Source: JAZGGS01 sp963764825 (lineage in GTDB: Bacteria > Bacteroidota > Ignavibacteria > Ignavibacteriales > Ignavibacteriaceae). From it: a stretch of DNA of 64,000 nucleotides. Both the position numbers and the translations under genes were made by a program. Numbering within the stretch: position 1 is the stretch's first letter; each line of letters starts with the position of its first letter. The stretch lies in the NCBI GenBank assembly GCA_963764825.1, contig CAVXUA010000003.1:124001-188000 (forward strand), in the 5' to 3' direction. Below the pieces are notes generated by a model. That model was not told where the DNA came from. It saw only the letters and a program-made list of their open reading frames with translations, and made no database searches. Of the stretch, positions 10,556 to 18,386 are shown piece by piece.

Positions 10556-10717
10556 ATGGGTAAAAAAGTTGAAGTAGCCGGTATAATTGGACCAATCTGG
10601 TTTATGGGATGGTTGTTTACTCTTGGATTTTTGCAGGTTTCGTTTTTTAAAGGGTTATTAGCTTTATTTATATGGCCTTATTATATAGGCGATTTTGTAG
10701 CTGCAGCAATAAAGTAA
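10556..10717 (+). CDS. Small two-helix membrane protein
   Basis: A 53-residue frame with a very good ribosome site (AGAGGAGAG at 10541-10549, seven bases before the ATG). It encodes two hydrophobic segments, roughly residues 8-28 and 30-50, separated by a short polar turn (SFFKG). The stop codon ends one base before the ATG of the racemase gene, so the two are almost certainly translated together. I do not recognise the family. It is below the length cut-off of usual ORF listings. The strong ribosome site, hydrophobic pattern and tight spacing make it a real gene in my view. Confidence 0.7.
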   Translation: MGKKVEVAGIIGPIWFMGWLFTLGFLQVSFFKGLLALFIWPYYIGDFVAAAIK

Positions 10718-10718
10718 C

Positions 10719-11408
10719 ATGAAAACCATTGGCTTGATAGGCGGAACAGGCTGGGTTTCTACCATTGAGTATTACAGGTTTATTAACGAGGGAATTAATA
10801 AAAAGCTTGGCGGACTTAACGCCGCGCAATGTTTAATTTATTCTTTTAACTATGAAGAGATTGATAAACGGGTAAAACAGGATAACATTGAGGAGGTTTA
10901 TCCAATGGTTCTCGATGCTGCAAAAACATTACAAAGTGCTTCGGCAGATTTTATTGTATTATGCGCAAACACTTTACACCAATACGTTGATAAGCTTGAA
11001 AAAGTTATTGATCTGCCGATTGTACACATTGCCGATGCTACTGCAAAGGTTATTAAGCAAAAAGGTTTGACAAAAGTTGGTTTGCTTGGTACACGTTTTA
11101 CAATGGAGATGGATTTTTATACTAAGCGTTTAAAAGATACAGGAATTGAAACACTCACCCCGGGAAAACCACAACGCGATTTTATTCACGATTCAATTAT
11201 AAATGAAATGCTTCACGATAATTTTAAGAAGGAAACAAGGGAGAAGTTTCTTTCAATAATTGATGATCTCCAAACAATAGGTGCAGAAGGAATAGTTTTG
11301 GGATGTACCGAAATTCCTCTTTTAATAAAACAGGAAGATGTTAAACTCCCCCTGCTTAATACATTAAAAATACACGCTGCTGCTGTTGTGGATTATGCGG
11401 TTGGGTGA
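10719..11408 (+). CDS. Aspartate/glutamate racemase family protein
   Basis: The 229-residue protein belongs to the Asp/Glu/hydantoin racemase family. The opening GLIGGTGW loop binds substrate, and the two catalytic cysteines are visible: Cys82 in LCANTLH and Cys197 in LGCTEIPLL. The enzymes interconvert L- and D-amino acids by two-base proton transfer. Members of this RacX/YgeA branch often have broad substrate range and feed cell-wall or biofilm-related D-amino acids. The length is normal. It follows a small membrane protein gene by one base, an unusual partner for a racemase. Confidence 0.88.
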   Translation: MKTIGLIGGTGWVSTIEYYRFINEGINKKLGGLNAAQCLIYSFNYEEIDKRVKQDNIEEVYPMVLDAAKTLQSASADFIVLCANTLHQYVDKLEKVIDLPIVHIADATAKVIKQKGLTKVGLLGTRFTMEMDFYTKRLKDTGIETLTPGKPQRDFIHDSIINEMLHDNFKKETREKFLSIIDDLQTIGAEGIVLGCTEIPLLIKQEDVKLPLLNTLKIHAAAVVDYAVG

Positions 11409-11453
11409 ATCTATATTTAAGTTCAAAATATATTTATAGTATTTATATTAAAA

Positions 11454-12188
11454 ATGAAATCCTTTTTCCTAAATCCTACATTTAAAGTTGATGATATAAT
11501 TTCTTATGCAGAATTATCTGCAGCTGAGAATGCAACCGTGCAGAAAGGAATGAACTTCAACATTAAGGCAGATTATTCTATTTTCTTGATGTCTGTTCGT
11601 AAAAATGCTCCTTATGCAGATGAGTGGGACGAAAGAACGGAAACGCTTATTTATGAAGGACATGATGCTTTTAGTAATTGGGTAAAAAATCCAAAAGAAG
11701 CAGATCAACCGTTAACAACACCAAATGGTACTTTAACAGAAAATGGAAAATTTTTTACTGCTGCTCAATCTTATAAAATGAGGTTGGTCGAAGATCCTCA
11801 CAAAGTAAAGGTTTATGAAAAAATAAAAGATGGTATTTGGTGTTATAAAGGTTTCTTTAATCTTGTGGATGCAAAAATTATAAAAACAGATACTAGGAAA
11901 GTTTTTAAGTTCTATCTCTTGCCGGTAGAATTCATATCAAAAAGAAAAGAAGTTACTTTACCACATTCAAGATTAATCCCAACTGTAGTTAAAATTGAAG
12001 TGTGGTTTAGAGATAAAGGACAATGTGTGCTCTGTGGTTCAAAAGAAAATCTTCATTACGATCATGATCTTCCTTATTCTAAAGGGGGTACAAGTCTTAC
12101 TGCTGAGAACGTTCGGATTCTTTGTATGAAACATAACCTCAAAAAGTCAGATAAAATTCTTTCCTTCCCACCCATATTTTTTAGTTAG
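11454..12188 (+). CDS. HNH endonuclease with SRA/YDG-like N-domain (probable modification-dependent nuclease)
   Basis: The C-terminal 60 residues are an HNH domain. A zinc site is formed by Cys191-x2-Cys194 and Cys224-x2-His227, with the core HYDHD at 201-205 and Asn228. The preceding region (about residues 40-145) has motifs reminiscent of SRA/YDG base-reading domains: ETLIYEGHDA and VKVYEKIKDGIWCYKGFF, the latter resembling the region that cradles a flipped modified cytosine. SRA-HNH fusions are known modification-dependent restriction enzymes that cut DNA carrying 5-methyl- or hydroxymethylcytosine. The HNH call is firm; the SRA part is inference from motif pattern. No methylase gene is adjacent. 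One copy of an 82-bp repeat begins at its stop codon. Confidence 0.75.
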   Translation: MKSFFLNPTFKVDDIISYAELSAAENATVQKGMNFNIKADYSIFLMSVRKNAPYADEWDERTETLIYEGHDAFSNWVKNPKEADQPLTTPNGTLTENGKFFTAAQSYKMRLVEDPHKVKVYEKIKDGIWCYKGFFNLVDAKIIKTDTRKVFKFYLLPVEFISKRKEVTLPHSRLIPTVVKIEVWFRDKGQCVLCGSKENLHYDHDLPYSKGGTSLTAENVRILCMKHNLKKSDKILSFPPIFFS

Positions 12189-12267
12189 TTTTATTGCTAG
12201 CTCTTTAGTTTCGCCTGGATTAATAAACCCATTCGGCGCTGTTATATATAACACATAAGTTAAAACA
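12186..12267. repeat. 82-bp dispersed repeat, copy A
   Basis: This segment aligns without gaps to 15307-15388; I count 71 of 82 identical bases. The last 24 bases, from ATATATAACACATAAG onward, are identical. It begins at the stop codon of the HNH gene and lies in the gene-poor gap before the MscS gene. Substitutions are not concentrated at any codon position, so it does not look like a shared coding segment. No terminal inverted repeats or transposase are next to it. Confidence 0.75.
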
Positions 12268-12499
12268 AAAAAAGATCTGGAATACTGGCTTAACCTTGCT
12301 TTGGATTATAACAAGAAAGCTAAAGCAGCACCAAAACGTACAAGAAAATCTTAATCCTGCTCACAGCTTGCTATTAATTACTAAATATCCCGTGAACGGT
12401 AGGCGAAATCAATTTCTTTTGATACTACTTTTCACTAATTTCTATTCCATTAGAATGCTAAATCAACTCAAGTCCTAAATCCAAAAGAAAGATACGCAC
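12268..12499 (+). other. Gene-poor gap with a possible 3' coding remnant
   Basis: Between the repeat and the MscS gene there is no complete gene that I would defend. An open stretch at 12259-12354 in one frame has no start codon; it encodes a hydrophobic-aromatic segment (KDLEYWLNLALDYNK) and a lysine-rich tail (KAKAAPKRTRKS) before a TAA. This looks like the last 30 codons of a lost gene. A 60-codon frame at 12296-12478 overlaps it but has no ribosome site or family signature. Confidence 0.35.
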
Positions 12500-13378
12500 G
12501 TGAATACAATTTCTAATTTCTTTGAATTAATTAAGGAGTATTCCGGTATACATCTTTTCACGATTGGCGAAAACCCGGTTACGGTTTGGATGCTTTTTTA
12601 CTTTTTACTGCTTGTCTTTTTTCTTTTCTTCGGTACGGCAAAATTAAAAAAATGGTTCATTCATAAGCTATTGGCCAGAACAAACCTGGATCTCGGCATC
12701 CGGCATGCAATGGGTACTATTTTCAGATATGTGCTGATGGTTATAGGATTTATGATAATTTTGCAGTTTCTCGGCGTTGATCTTACCGGCCTTACAATTA
12801 TTATAAGTGCACTTGGCGTTGGTGTCGGTTTCGGGCTTCAGAATATTACAAATAATTTTGTAAGCGGAATTATTATACTGTTTGAACGCCCGATTAAAAT
12901 AGGGGATAGAATTGAGGTTGGTGATGTAACAGGAGATGTTGTGAAAATATCAATGAGATCTACAACCATTATAACAAATGATAATATTTCAATTATTGTT
13001 CCTAATTCAGAATTTATTTCATCAGCAGTAATAAACTGGAGCCACACAGACAGAAATGTCCGGTTTAATATTCCTGTTGGCGTGTCTTATAAGTCTGATC
13101 CAGAAAAAGTAGAAAAAATTCTCCTTGAAGTTGTAGAGAAAAATGATGGGGTTTTAAAAAGCCCTGCTCCAGATGTGCTCATTGATGGCTATGGCGACAG
13201 CTCGATTGATTTTACATTGAGGGTGTGGACAAACGACTATATTACACAACCCCGGCTACTAAAAAGCCAATTATATTATTCAGCTTTTAAAAAGTTTAAA
13301 GAACACGGTATAGAGATTCCATTCCCACAGAGAGACATACACGTTAAAAATGATTTGATTAATTTTCATTCTGAATGA
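12500..13378 (+). CDS. mscS: Small-conductance mechanosensitive channel (MscS family)
   Basis: The 292-residue protein has three to four N-terminal membrane helices (about 22-45, 68-90 and 93-125). The pore helix shows the Gly/Ala-rich MscS pattern (LGVGVGFGLQNITNNFVSGI), followed by the beta domain signature ILFERPIKIGDRIEVGDVTG and the vestibule domain (NISIIVPNSEFISSAVINWSH). It opens under membrane tension to release solutes during hypo-osmotic shock. The GTG at 12500 is the likely start, as no upstream ATG is in frame; the ribosome site is weak. Length is close to that of E. coli MscS. Confidence 0.92.
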   Translation: MNTISNFFELIKEYSGIHLFTIGENPVTVWMLFYFLLLVFFLFFGTAKLKKWFIHKLLARTNLDLGIRHAMGTIFRYVLMVIGFMIILQFLGVDLTGLTIIISALGVGVGFGLQNITNNFVSGIIILFERPIKIGDRIEVGDVTGDVVKISMRSTTIITNDNISIIVPNSEFISSAVINWSHTDRNVRFNIPVGVSYKSDPEKVEKILLEVVEKNDGVLKSPAPDVLIDGYGDSSIDFTLRVWTNDYITQPRLLKSQLYYSAFKKFKEHGIEIPFPQRDIHVKNDLINFHSE

Positions 13379-13441
13379 ATTAACCGGCTTAAGAATAATT
13401 ATACCGTTTAAAATTTTTGTGTGCTTAAAATGATGACCATC

Positions 13442-15084
13442 CTACTTTAGAAGTATTAGTTTTTTCGTCTGGCTAAAGCTGCCCGCAATGAGCCGGTAAA
13501 AATAAATTCCGGAGCTTAAATTGGGGGCATCAAAATCAATTGAATAGATACCAGCCGGCTGCCGTTGATTAATCAACGTTTCTATTTCACTTCCGAAAAC
13601 ATCAAACACAGTTAGTTCTATATCACCTGCCGAAGGGAGCGAATACCTTATAGTTGTTGAAGGGTTAAAAGGGTTTGGATAATTTTGTTCAAGAGTAAAT
13701 CCAACCGCCCCCGTAAAATCAACTTCGATTATACCTGAGTAGCTGAATGTTCCGTCATAGTCAACCTGTTTTAATCTATAAGAATAAACACCGGTAATAA
13801 GGTTTTCATCTGTGAATGAGTACTGTTGTAACTCTGTTGTTGTTCCGAAACCCTGAACAAATCCTATCTTCTGCCAGCCGTTGTTGTTATCTTGAGCAAA
13901 ACGAAGAATCTCAAAACCTTTATTGTTAGTTTCTGTTGAAGTAGCCCAACTTAAGTTAACTTTATCCGCTTCCTGGAAAGCTGTAAATGAAACCAGCTCA
14001 ACCGGTAAGGGATTTTCACTGTCTGTAAATCTGGCAACATAATTTGCTTGTATACTATTACCAACCTGCCCGAAAGCACCGGCAATTATCATCGAGCCGG
14101 TAGAGCCTTGAACAGCCATCGCATCAACTGAACCCGTTGCCCCCTTCTCCAATTGGAGACCAGGTTGAATTAACTAAATTGAATTTTGCGATCCTGTTTG
14201 CAGGCAGACTGCCGGCAGTTGTAAACATTCCGCCAACATAAAGATCATTTTCGCTTTGCTGAATCGAAAAAACCGATCCGTTTACACCATCTCCGAGAGT
14301 ATGCCATGCAGAACCATCCCATCTTGCTATTCTGCCCGGGAACACTCCCGCCAACCATAGTAAATACTCCACCCACATAAACATCAGTTCCAACAATAGC
14401 GATAGCTCTGACAATTCCATTCACGCCGCCGCCAACATCAGCCCAGTTATTACCATCCCATTTAGCCAGGCTGGTTACATTATTACCTCCGGCAATATTA
14501 AAAATACCGCCTGCATATACATCATTTCCCGAAACTGCAATAGCATTAACTTCGTTATTAATACCGCTGCCCAAAGGAGACCAGGAAACACCATCCCATT
14601 TAGCAATTCTGTTTGCAGTGTCTCCACCTGCCATGGTAAAGAAACCACCGGCATAAAGATCAGTCCCGCTTACAGCTAAACATAAAACCAGTTCATTTAC
14701 TCCCTGCCCAAGCGCCGACCATGTTGAACCATCCCACTTTGCAATGTTATTTACAGGAACGCCGCCTGCCATCAAGAAAAAACCGGCCACGTAAATATCA
14801 TTTCCAATTACCGCAATTGCGCTAACTTCACCGTTCAAGCCGGAGCCAAGTGCAGACCATGAACTGCCATCCCACTTAGCTATGCTGTTTACGAGTGTTC
14901 CTCCCGCTAATGCAAATAATCCACCTACATAAACATCGTTTTCTAAAACCGCAACTGCCTTAGATGTGCTGCTTAAACCGTCCCCAAAAGTAAACCACTC
15001 AATAGTCTCGTCACTGGTTTGCGAAAATGTTGATGGTAAAAAAATAAATAGTGCGATTAATACTGTGATAATTCTATCTTTCAA
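13442..15084 (-). CDS. Secreted repeat (beta-propeller-like) protein with type IX sorting domain, two frame changes
   Basis: One gene read in three frames. It opens with a TTG at 15084 preceded by AAGGAG, then a signal peptide ending TFSQ. The body has at least six repeats of about 41 residues with the core AKWDGSSWSALGSG...NDVYVGG, predicted to form a beta-propeller. It ends with a linker (NPLPVELVSFTA) and a type IX sorting domain opening NYPNPFNPSTTI. Frame changes lie in the CCC at 14335-14337 and the CCCCC at 14140-14144; dropping one base in each restores VPGRIARWDG and SPIGEGATGS and gives 546 codons without a stop. It would be exported through the type IX system and cell-surface anchored or released. 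Ligand unknown. Confidence 0.82.
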
Positions 15085-15268
15085 AGCCGTCTCCTTAAAT
15101 GAATAAATATTGTTAAAATTCTGCCAGGGTGATGGGTTTATCGGCAGGAGCGCCTGTTCCAATCAAATATACAAAAAAATGGTTATATCAACCCACCCGT
15201 AAATATCAATTAACAAGAGTTGAAGCTGTACCGGAGATATTAATTTAGGCCGAATAAATTTTAATCAT

Positions 15269-15304
15269 CCCGCCAACCCTCCTTCGGCGGGTAAGTATTT
15301 TTTT
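15269..15304. terminator. Possible intrinsic terminator hairpin
   Basis: CCCGCC at 15269-15274 pairs with GGCGGG at 15286-15291 across an 11-base loop, and TAAGTATTTTTTT follows on the plus strand. It sits in the divergent gap between the propeller gene (minus) and the plus-strand gene at 15516. No plus-strand gene ends nearby, so it may end a lost or unannotated transcript, or act as a structured leader. Confidence 0.45.
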
Positions 15305-15306
15305 AA

Positions 15307-15388
15307 TAGTTTTACTGCTCACTCTTTAGCTTCGCCTTGATTGATAAAACCATCCGTGGCTGTGATATATAACACATAAGTTAAAACA
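15307..15388. repeat. 82-bp dispersed repeat, copy B
   Basis: Same length as copy A at 12186-12267 and in the same orientation, with 11 substitutions spread over the first 58 bases and an identical 24-base end. It lies in the 431-base divergent gap 15085-15515, which otherwise holds the hairpin at 15269 and the promoter region of the gene at 15516. I found no third copy by eye. Confidence 0.75.
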
Positions 15389-15515
15389 TAAAAAGTAAAG
15401 TCATATCATTAAAAATATCCTTTCATAAAGTTTAAATGGTGTTTGGCAATCATCATCATTACGTTTTACCAAGTTATTATTGACAACCTAATGTTCAAGT
15501 TAAAAGAGGTGTGAT

Positions 15516-15932
15516 ATGAAAAAGGCACTAATAATCGTCCAGGGTGAAAACAGCCCCACTAAAAAATTTGGTGAAGAAATTGCAGAATTCCTCCTTTACA
15601 GGGGGCTCTCGGCTGAGCTTGTCCCGATTGACAGCTTTGAACCTAAAAAGCTTGAGGGTGCAAATTATTTGCTTCTTAGCGGCTGGAGAAACGGCTCTTT
15701 ATTTTCATCCAATCCCGATAATGAATGGGCAGCCTTTGTAAAAAAACTTCCTGCGCTCAATGGAATAAAGACGGCATTATTCACTTCATATAAATTCTTC
15801 TCAGGCGGTATGCTAAGAAGTATGAAAAAATACCTGGCGAACAAAACTGAGAACCTTGAGTTTGCTTTTACATCAAGAGATGGTTCTCTTTCTGTTTCCG
15901 ATAAACTGACTCTGAATGAATTTTTAAAATAG
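15516..15932 (+). CDS. Small flavodoxin-like-fold protein of unknown function
   Basis: A 138-residue cytoplasmic protein with alternating beta and alpha segments: strand ALIIVQG, helix KFGEEIAEFLLYRG, strand SAELVPIDSF, strand ANYLLLSGW. This order is that of a flavodoxin-like Rossmann fold. The usual phosphate loop with several Ser/Thr residues is poor (GENSPTKKFG), so flavin binding is uncertain. A good ribosome site (AAAGAGGTG) precedes the ATG. It is monocistronic. The family cannot be named from the sequence alone. Confidence 0.65.
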   Translation: MKKALIIVQGENSPTKKFGEEIAEFLLYRGLSAELVPIDSFEPKKLEGANYLLLSGWRNGSLFSSNPDNEWAAFVKKLPALNGIKTALFTSYKFFSGGMLRSMKKYLANKTENLEFAFTSRDGSLSVSDKLTLNEFLK

Positions 15933-15976
15933 AGATTTAAAAAGGTTACGGCTAAATTCCAGATCGTAATTTCTTT

Positions 15977-16648
15977 TTATTTGCCGTCTTTATCATCATC
16001 CCTGAAACACTTTTTAAATGAGTGCTCTATATTATTATTAATATCATTTTCGTTTGCAGGATCATTCGGATCCATTAAAACATTGTCTTTATAAAACCAG
16101 CCCGGCGGATCAACAGTTATTGTAAGGTTAGCAGTAGAGTTATCATCAACCTGCAACGGAGTTTCAAGCTTCAAATCCTGGTGTGCAGATTTTTTGGATT
16201 TATAAATAAACGGAACAGAATTGTACATTCCTTTTACAATTACAGAGTATCTTAAACTTCCCTCTTTAAATTCAGGATCGGGAGGAGTTTCAGAATCTTC
16301 CAAAGTATGAACCCTGAAACGAATTCTGTCATAACTTCCCGGTGGAACATTATTCACTGCAAAATCTGTTGTCACTCCGGATAAGTTAAGATAAACAACA
16401 AACGGTCCTACTTTTATGTTCACCTCATCATTTCCCGATTGGTTTTTAATCTTAACATCACGTAAAAGAATTTTTACCGTATCAAGTTGTATTGTTTCAT
16501 CTGAAACTTTTTGTGTGATGCTTGAAAGTGAGAAAATTACAGAAACGGTACTGTCGTTAATTTCAGTTGAATCGCACCCATTGTAGAAAGTAAAAGCAAA
16601 AAGTGAAAGTAGAATTGTAAACGAACGGATTAAATTATTTGTTACCAT
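15977..16648 (-). CDS. Lipoprotein of unknown function, DUF4382-like
   Basis: The 223-residue product has a lipoprotein signal ending YNGC (Cys25). The body is beta-rich; the segment NNVPPGSYDRIRFRVH resembles the DUF4382 family, where a PPG-Y-IR motif precedes a beta-sandwich core. The C-terminal end is acidic (DDDKDGK). It likely faces the periplasm or the cell surface. It converges on the flavodoxin-like gene, and 258 gene-free bases separate it from the FG-GAP protein gene upstream. Function unknown. Confidence 0.65.
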   Translation of the reverse strand: MVTNNLIRSFTILLSLFAFTFYNGCDSTEINDSTVSVIFSLSSITQKVSDETIQLDTVKILLRDVKIKNQSGNDEVNIKVGPFVVYLNLSGVTTDFAVNNVPPGSYDRIRFRVHTLEDSETPPDPEFKEGSLRYSVIVKGMYNSVPFIYKSKKSAHQDLKLETPLQVDDNSTANLTITVDPPGWFYKDNVLMDPNDPANENDINNNIEHSFKKCFRDDDKDGK

Positions 16649-16906
16649 ATTTTCCTCGCTATTTAAATGTTACAAATTTTAAGCAAATAGCTCACCTAAA
16701 AATAAGGATGATTCGATAATTAGATAGCCAAAAAATTAGTGTAACAAAGACATCCCGGACGTAATTTCCGCTAGAAAGTACTGCTGGAGGTTTGGATGCT
16801 GGGGAATATCAGAAATGTTAATTCTACAAAAAAAATCAATTCGTTAAGTCAAATCAAATCCATTTAAATACGTCCTGATGCTTTTGCTAATGTATCCTAA
16901 TTAAAA

Positions 16907-18358
16907 CTACTTCAATAGGATCATTTTTTTAGTTTGTGTGAAATCACCTGCAACTAAAGTATAAAAATACATTCCGCTGGTAAGTGAACCATCATTGGAA
17001 AATTCAACGGAATGATTTCCGGCTTCTTTTTCTTCACTAACTATTCTTGCAATCTCATTGCCAAGTAAACCATAAACTTTTACTGTTACAAAACTTAATT
17101 CTGGTATTTGGTATTTAATCGTTGTTGTTGGATTAAAGGGGTTTGGGTAGTTCTGGAATAAGTGATATTGAACAAGATTTTCATCATTATTAGTTACTGA
17201 AGTAGTAATCATATTTTCCCACCAATATAGCTCACCTAAAGATGAGGCTCCGGCTATAATATCCAAATCAGTATCATTATCAAAATCAATAACTTCTAGT
17301 GCGGTTCCACCGTAAAAACTATTAGCTAAAACAATTTTAGACCAGGTAAAATTGGTGTTTTTGTAAATAGCCAATTCACCGGGAATTTTTCCAACAGCAA
17401 CAATATCGATGTCATTATCATTATCAAAATCTTCTGCTGAAACTTTAGCAGCAACTTCGAGTGTATTGCTAACAGTATATTTAGTCCAGGAATTATTCTG
17501 CAGATCATCACATACCCAATAAGCAACCTGATTTGATGACCAGGCATTAGCAATTACATCATTGACTTGATCATCATTAATATCAATCACAAATAGATCC
17601 GAACTCCCCGGAAAGTTAGTAGCAATAATATGCATCGTCCATGTTATAGGGTTATTTCCCATATTTTCCCACCATGCGATTTCACCTGCATCAGATGCAG
17701 TACCGAGAATATCAAGGTCGTTATCTTTATCAAGATCAGAAACTAATACCCTTAAAGCACCTGCAAATGAATTGGTCAAATAGCTTGTTTGCCAATTAAC
17801 TGTACTACTGCCGTCATTTAAACTGATTATTATACCTCCGGTGGTCTTGTTGGCAGAAATAATATCAGTATCACCATCTTCATCGATATCAGCACATTTA
17901 GCATCATGGGCATTAATAAAATTTGATCTTACTAGATATTTAGTCCAGCCCTGTGTAGGATCACCGCTGTTTCTCCACCAGGCAATTTGGTTAAGGCTCC
18001 ACGAACTTGCTACAATATCGGGATAATTATCATTATTAATGTTAGCTACATCAACCGACATAACATGCTCAAATGAGGCATCAATAGGAATACGCGTCCA
18101 TACTATTGGATTTCCACCATCATTTCTTAACCAATGAAGACCTATACTGCTGGTTGTTGGTGTCTGTTCTGATCCTGCAACAATATCAAAGTCACCATCC
18201 GCGTCCAGATCAATCACCTTAATAGCGTGAATTCCTTGAAACGAAAGATCAATAGGATGCTGATCGAATGCAAAATTCTGACAGTATATATCAGTAGCTG
18301 TTAAAACAACCATAAAGAATGCACTAATAAGTATACGCCGTATTTTAAGGTTCTTCAT
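16907..18358 (-). CDS. FG-GAP/VCBS-repeat secreted protein with type IX sorting domain
   Basis: The 483-residue product has a signal peptide (to about residue 26, ending DIYCQ). At least seven repeats follow with the calcium-binding signature DIDEDGDTDII or DFDNDTDLDIIAG, typical of FG-GAP/VCBS beta-propellers. Between repeats are tryptophan motifs such as WWRNSGDP. The final 90 residues are a type IX sorting domain (NYPNPFNPTTTI, then VYGLLGNEIARIVSEEK and a closing TKKMILLK). It would be exported to the surface; such propellers bind sugars or partners, but nothing here shows which. The S41 peptidase gene lies 28 bases upstream in the same orientation, so the two may be one operon. Confidence 0.88.
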   Translation of the reverse strand: MKNLKIRRILISAFFMVVLTATDIYCQNFAFDQHPIDLSFQGIHAIKVIDLDADGDFDIVAGSEQTPTTSSIGLHWLRNDGGNPIVWTRIPIDASFEHVMSVDVANINNDNYPDIVASSWSLNQIAWWRNSGDPTQGWTKYLVRSNFINAHDAKCADIDEDGDTDIISANKTTGGIIISLNDGSSTVNWQTSYLTNSFAGALRVLVSDLDKDNDLDILGTASDAGEIAWWENMGNNPITWTMHIIATNFPGSSDLFVIDINDDQVNDVIANAWSSNQVAYWVCDDLQNNSWTKYTVSNTLEVAAKVSAEDFDNDNDIDIVAVGKIPGELAIYKNTNFTWSKIVLANSFYGGTALEVIDFDNDTDLDIIAGASSLGELYWWENMITTSVTNNDENLVQYHLFQNYPNPFNPTTTIKYQIPELSFVTVKVYGLLGNEIARIVSEEKEAGNHSVEFSNDGSLTSGMYFYTLVAGDFTQTKKMILLK

Positions 18359-18386
18359 TTGAAAAATCCTTTTTCATTATTGAAAT

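Noticed and set aside
12186..12267. The 82-bp repeats as integron attC sites
   Set aside because: The GTTAAAAC and ATAACA bits recall attC core sites, but neither strand has the RYYYAAC ... GTTRRRY ends in the right order, and no integrase or cassette row is present.
12296..12478. A 60-codon plus-strand frame in the gap before mscS
   Set aside because: No ribosome site, no recognised family and unusual composition; likely chance.
12186..15388. The 82-bp repeats as coding remnants on the minus strand
   Set aside because: A minus-strand frame reads fairly well in copy A, but substitutions between copies fall on all three codon positions (5 first, 2 second, 4 third), and copy B contains a stop.
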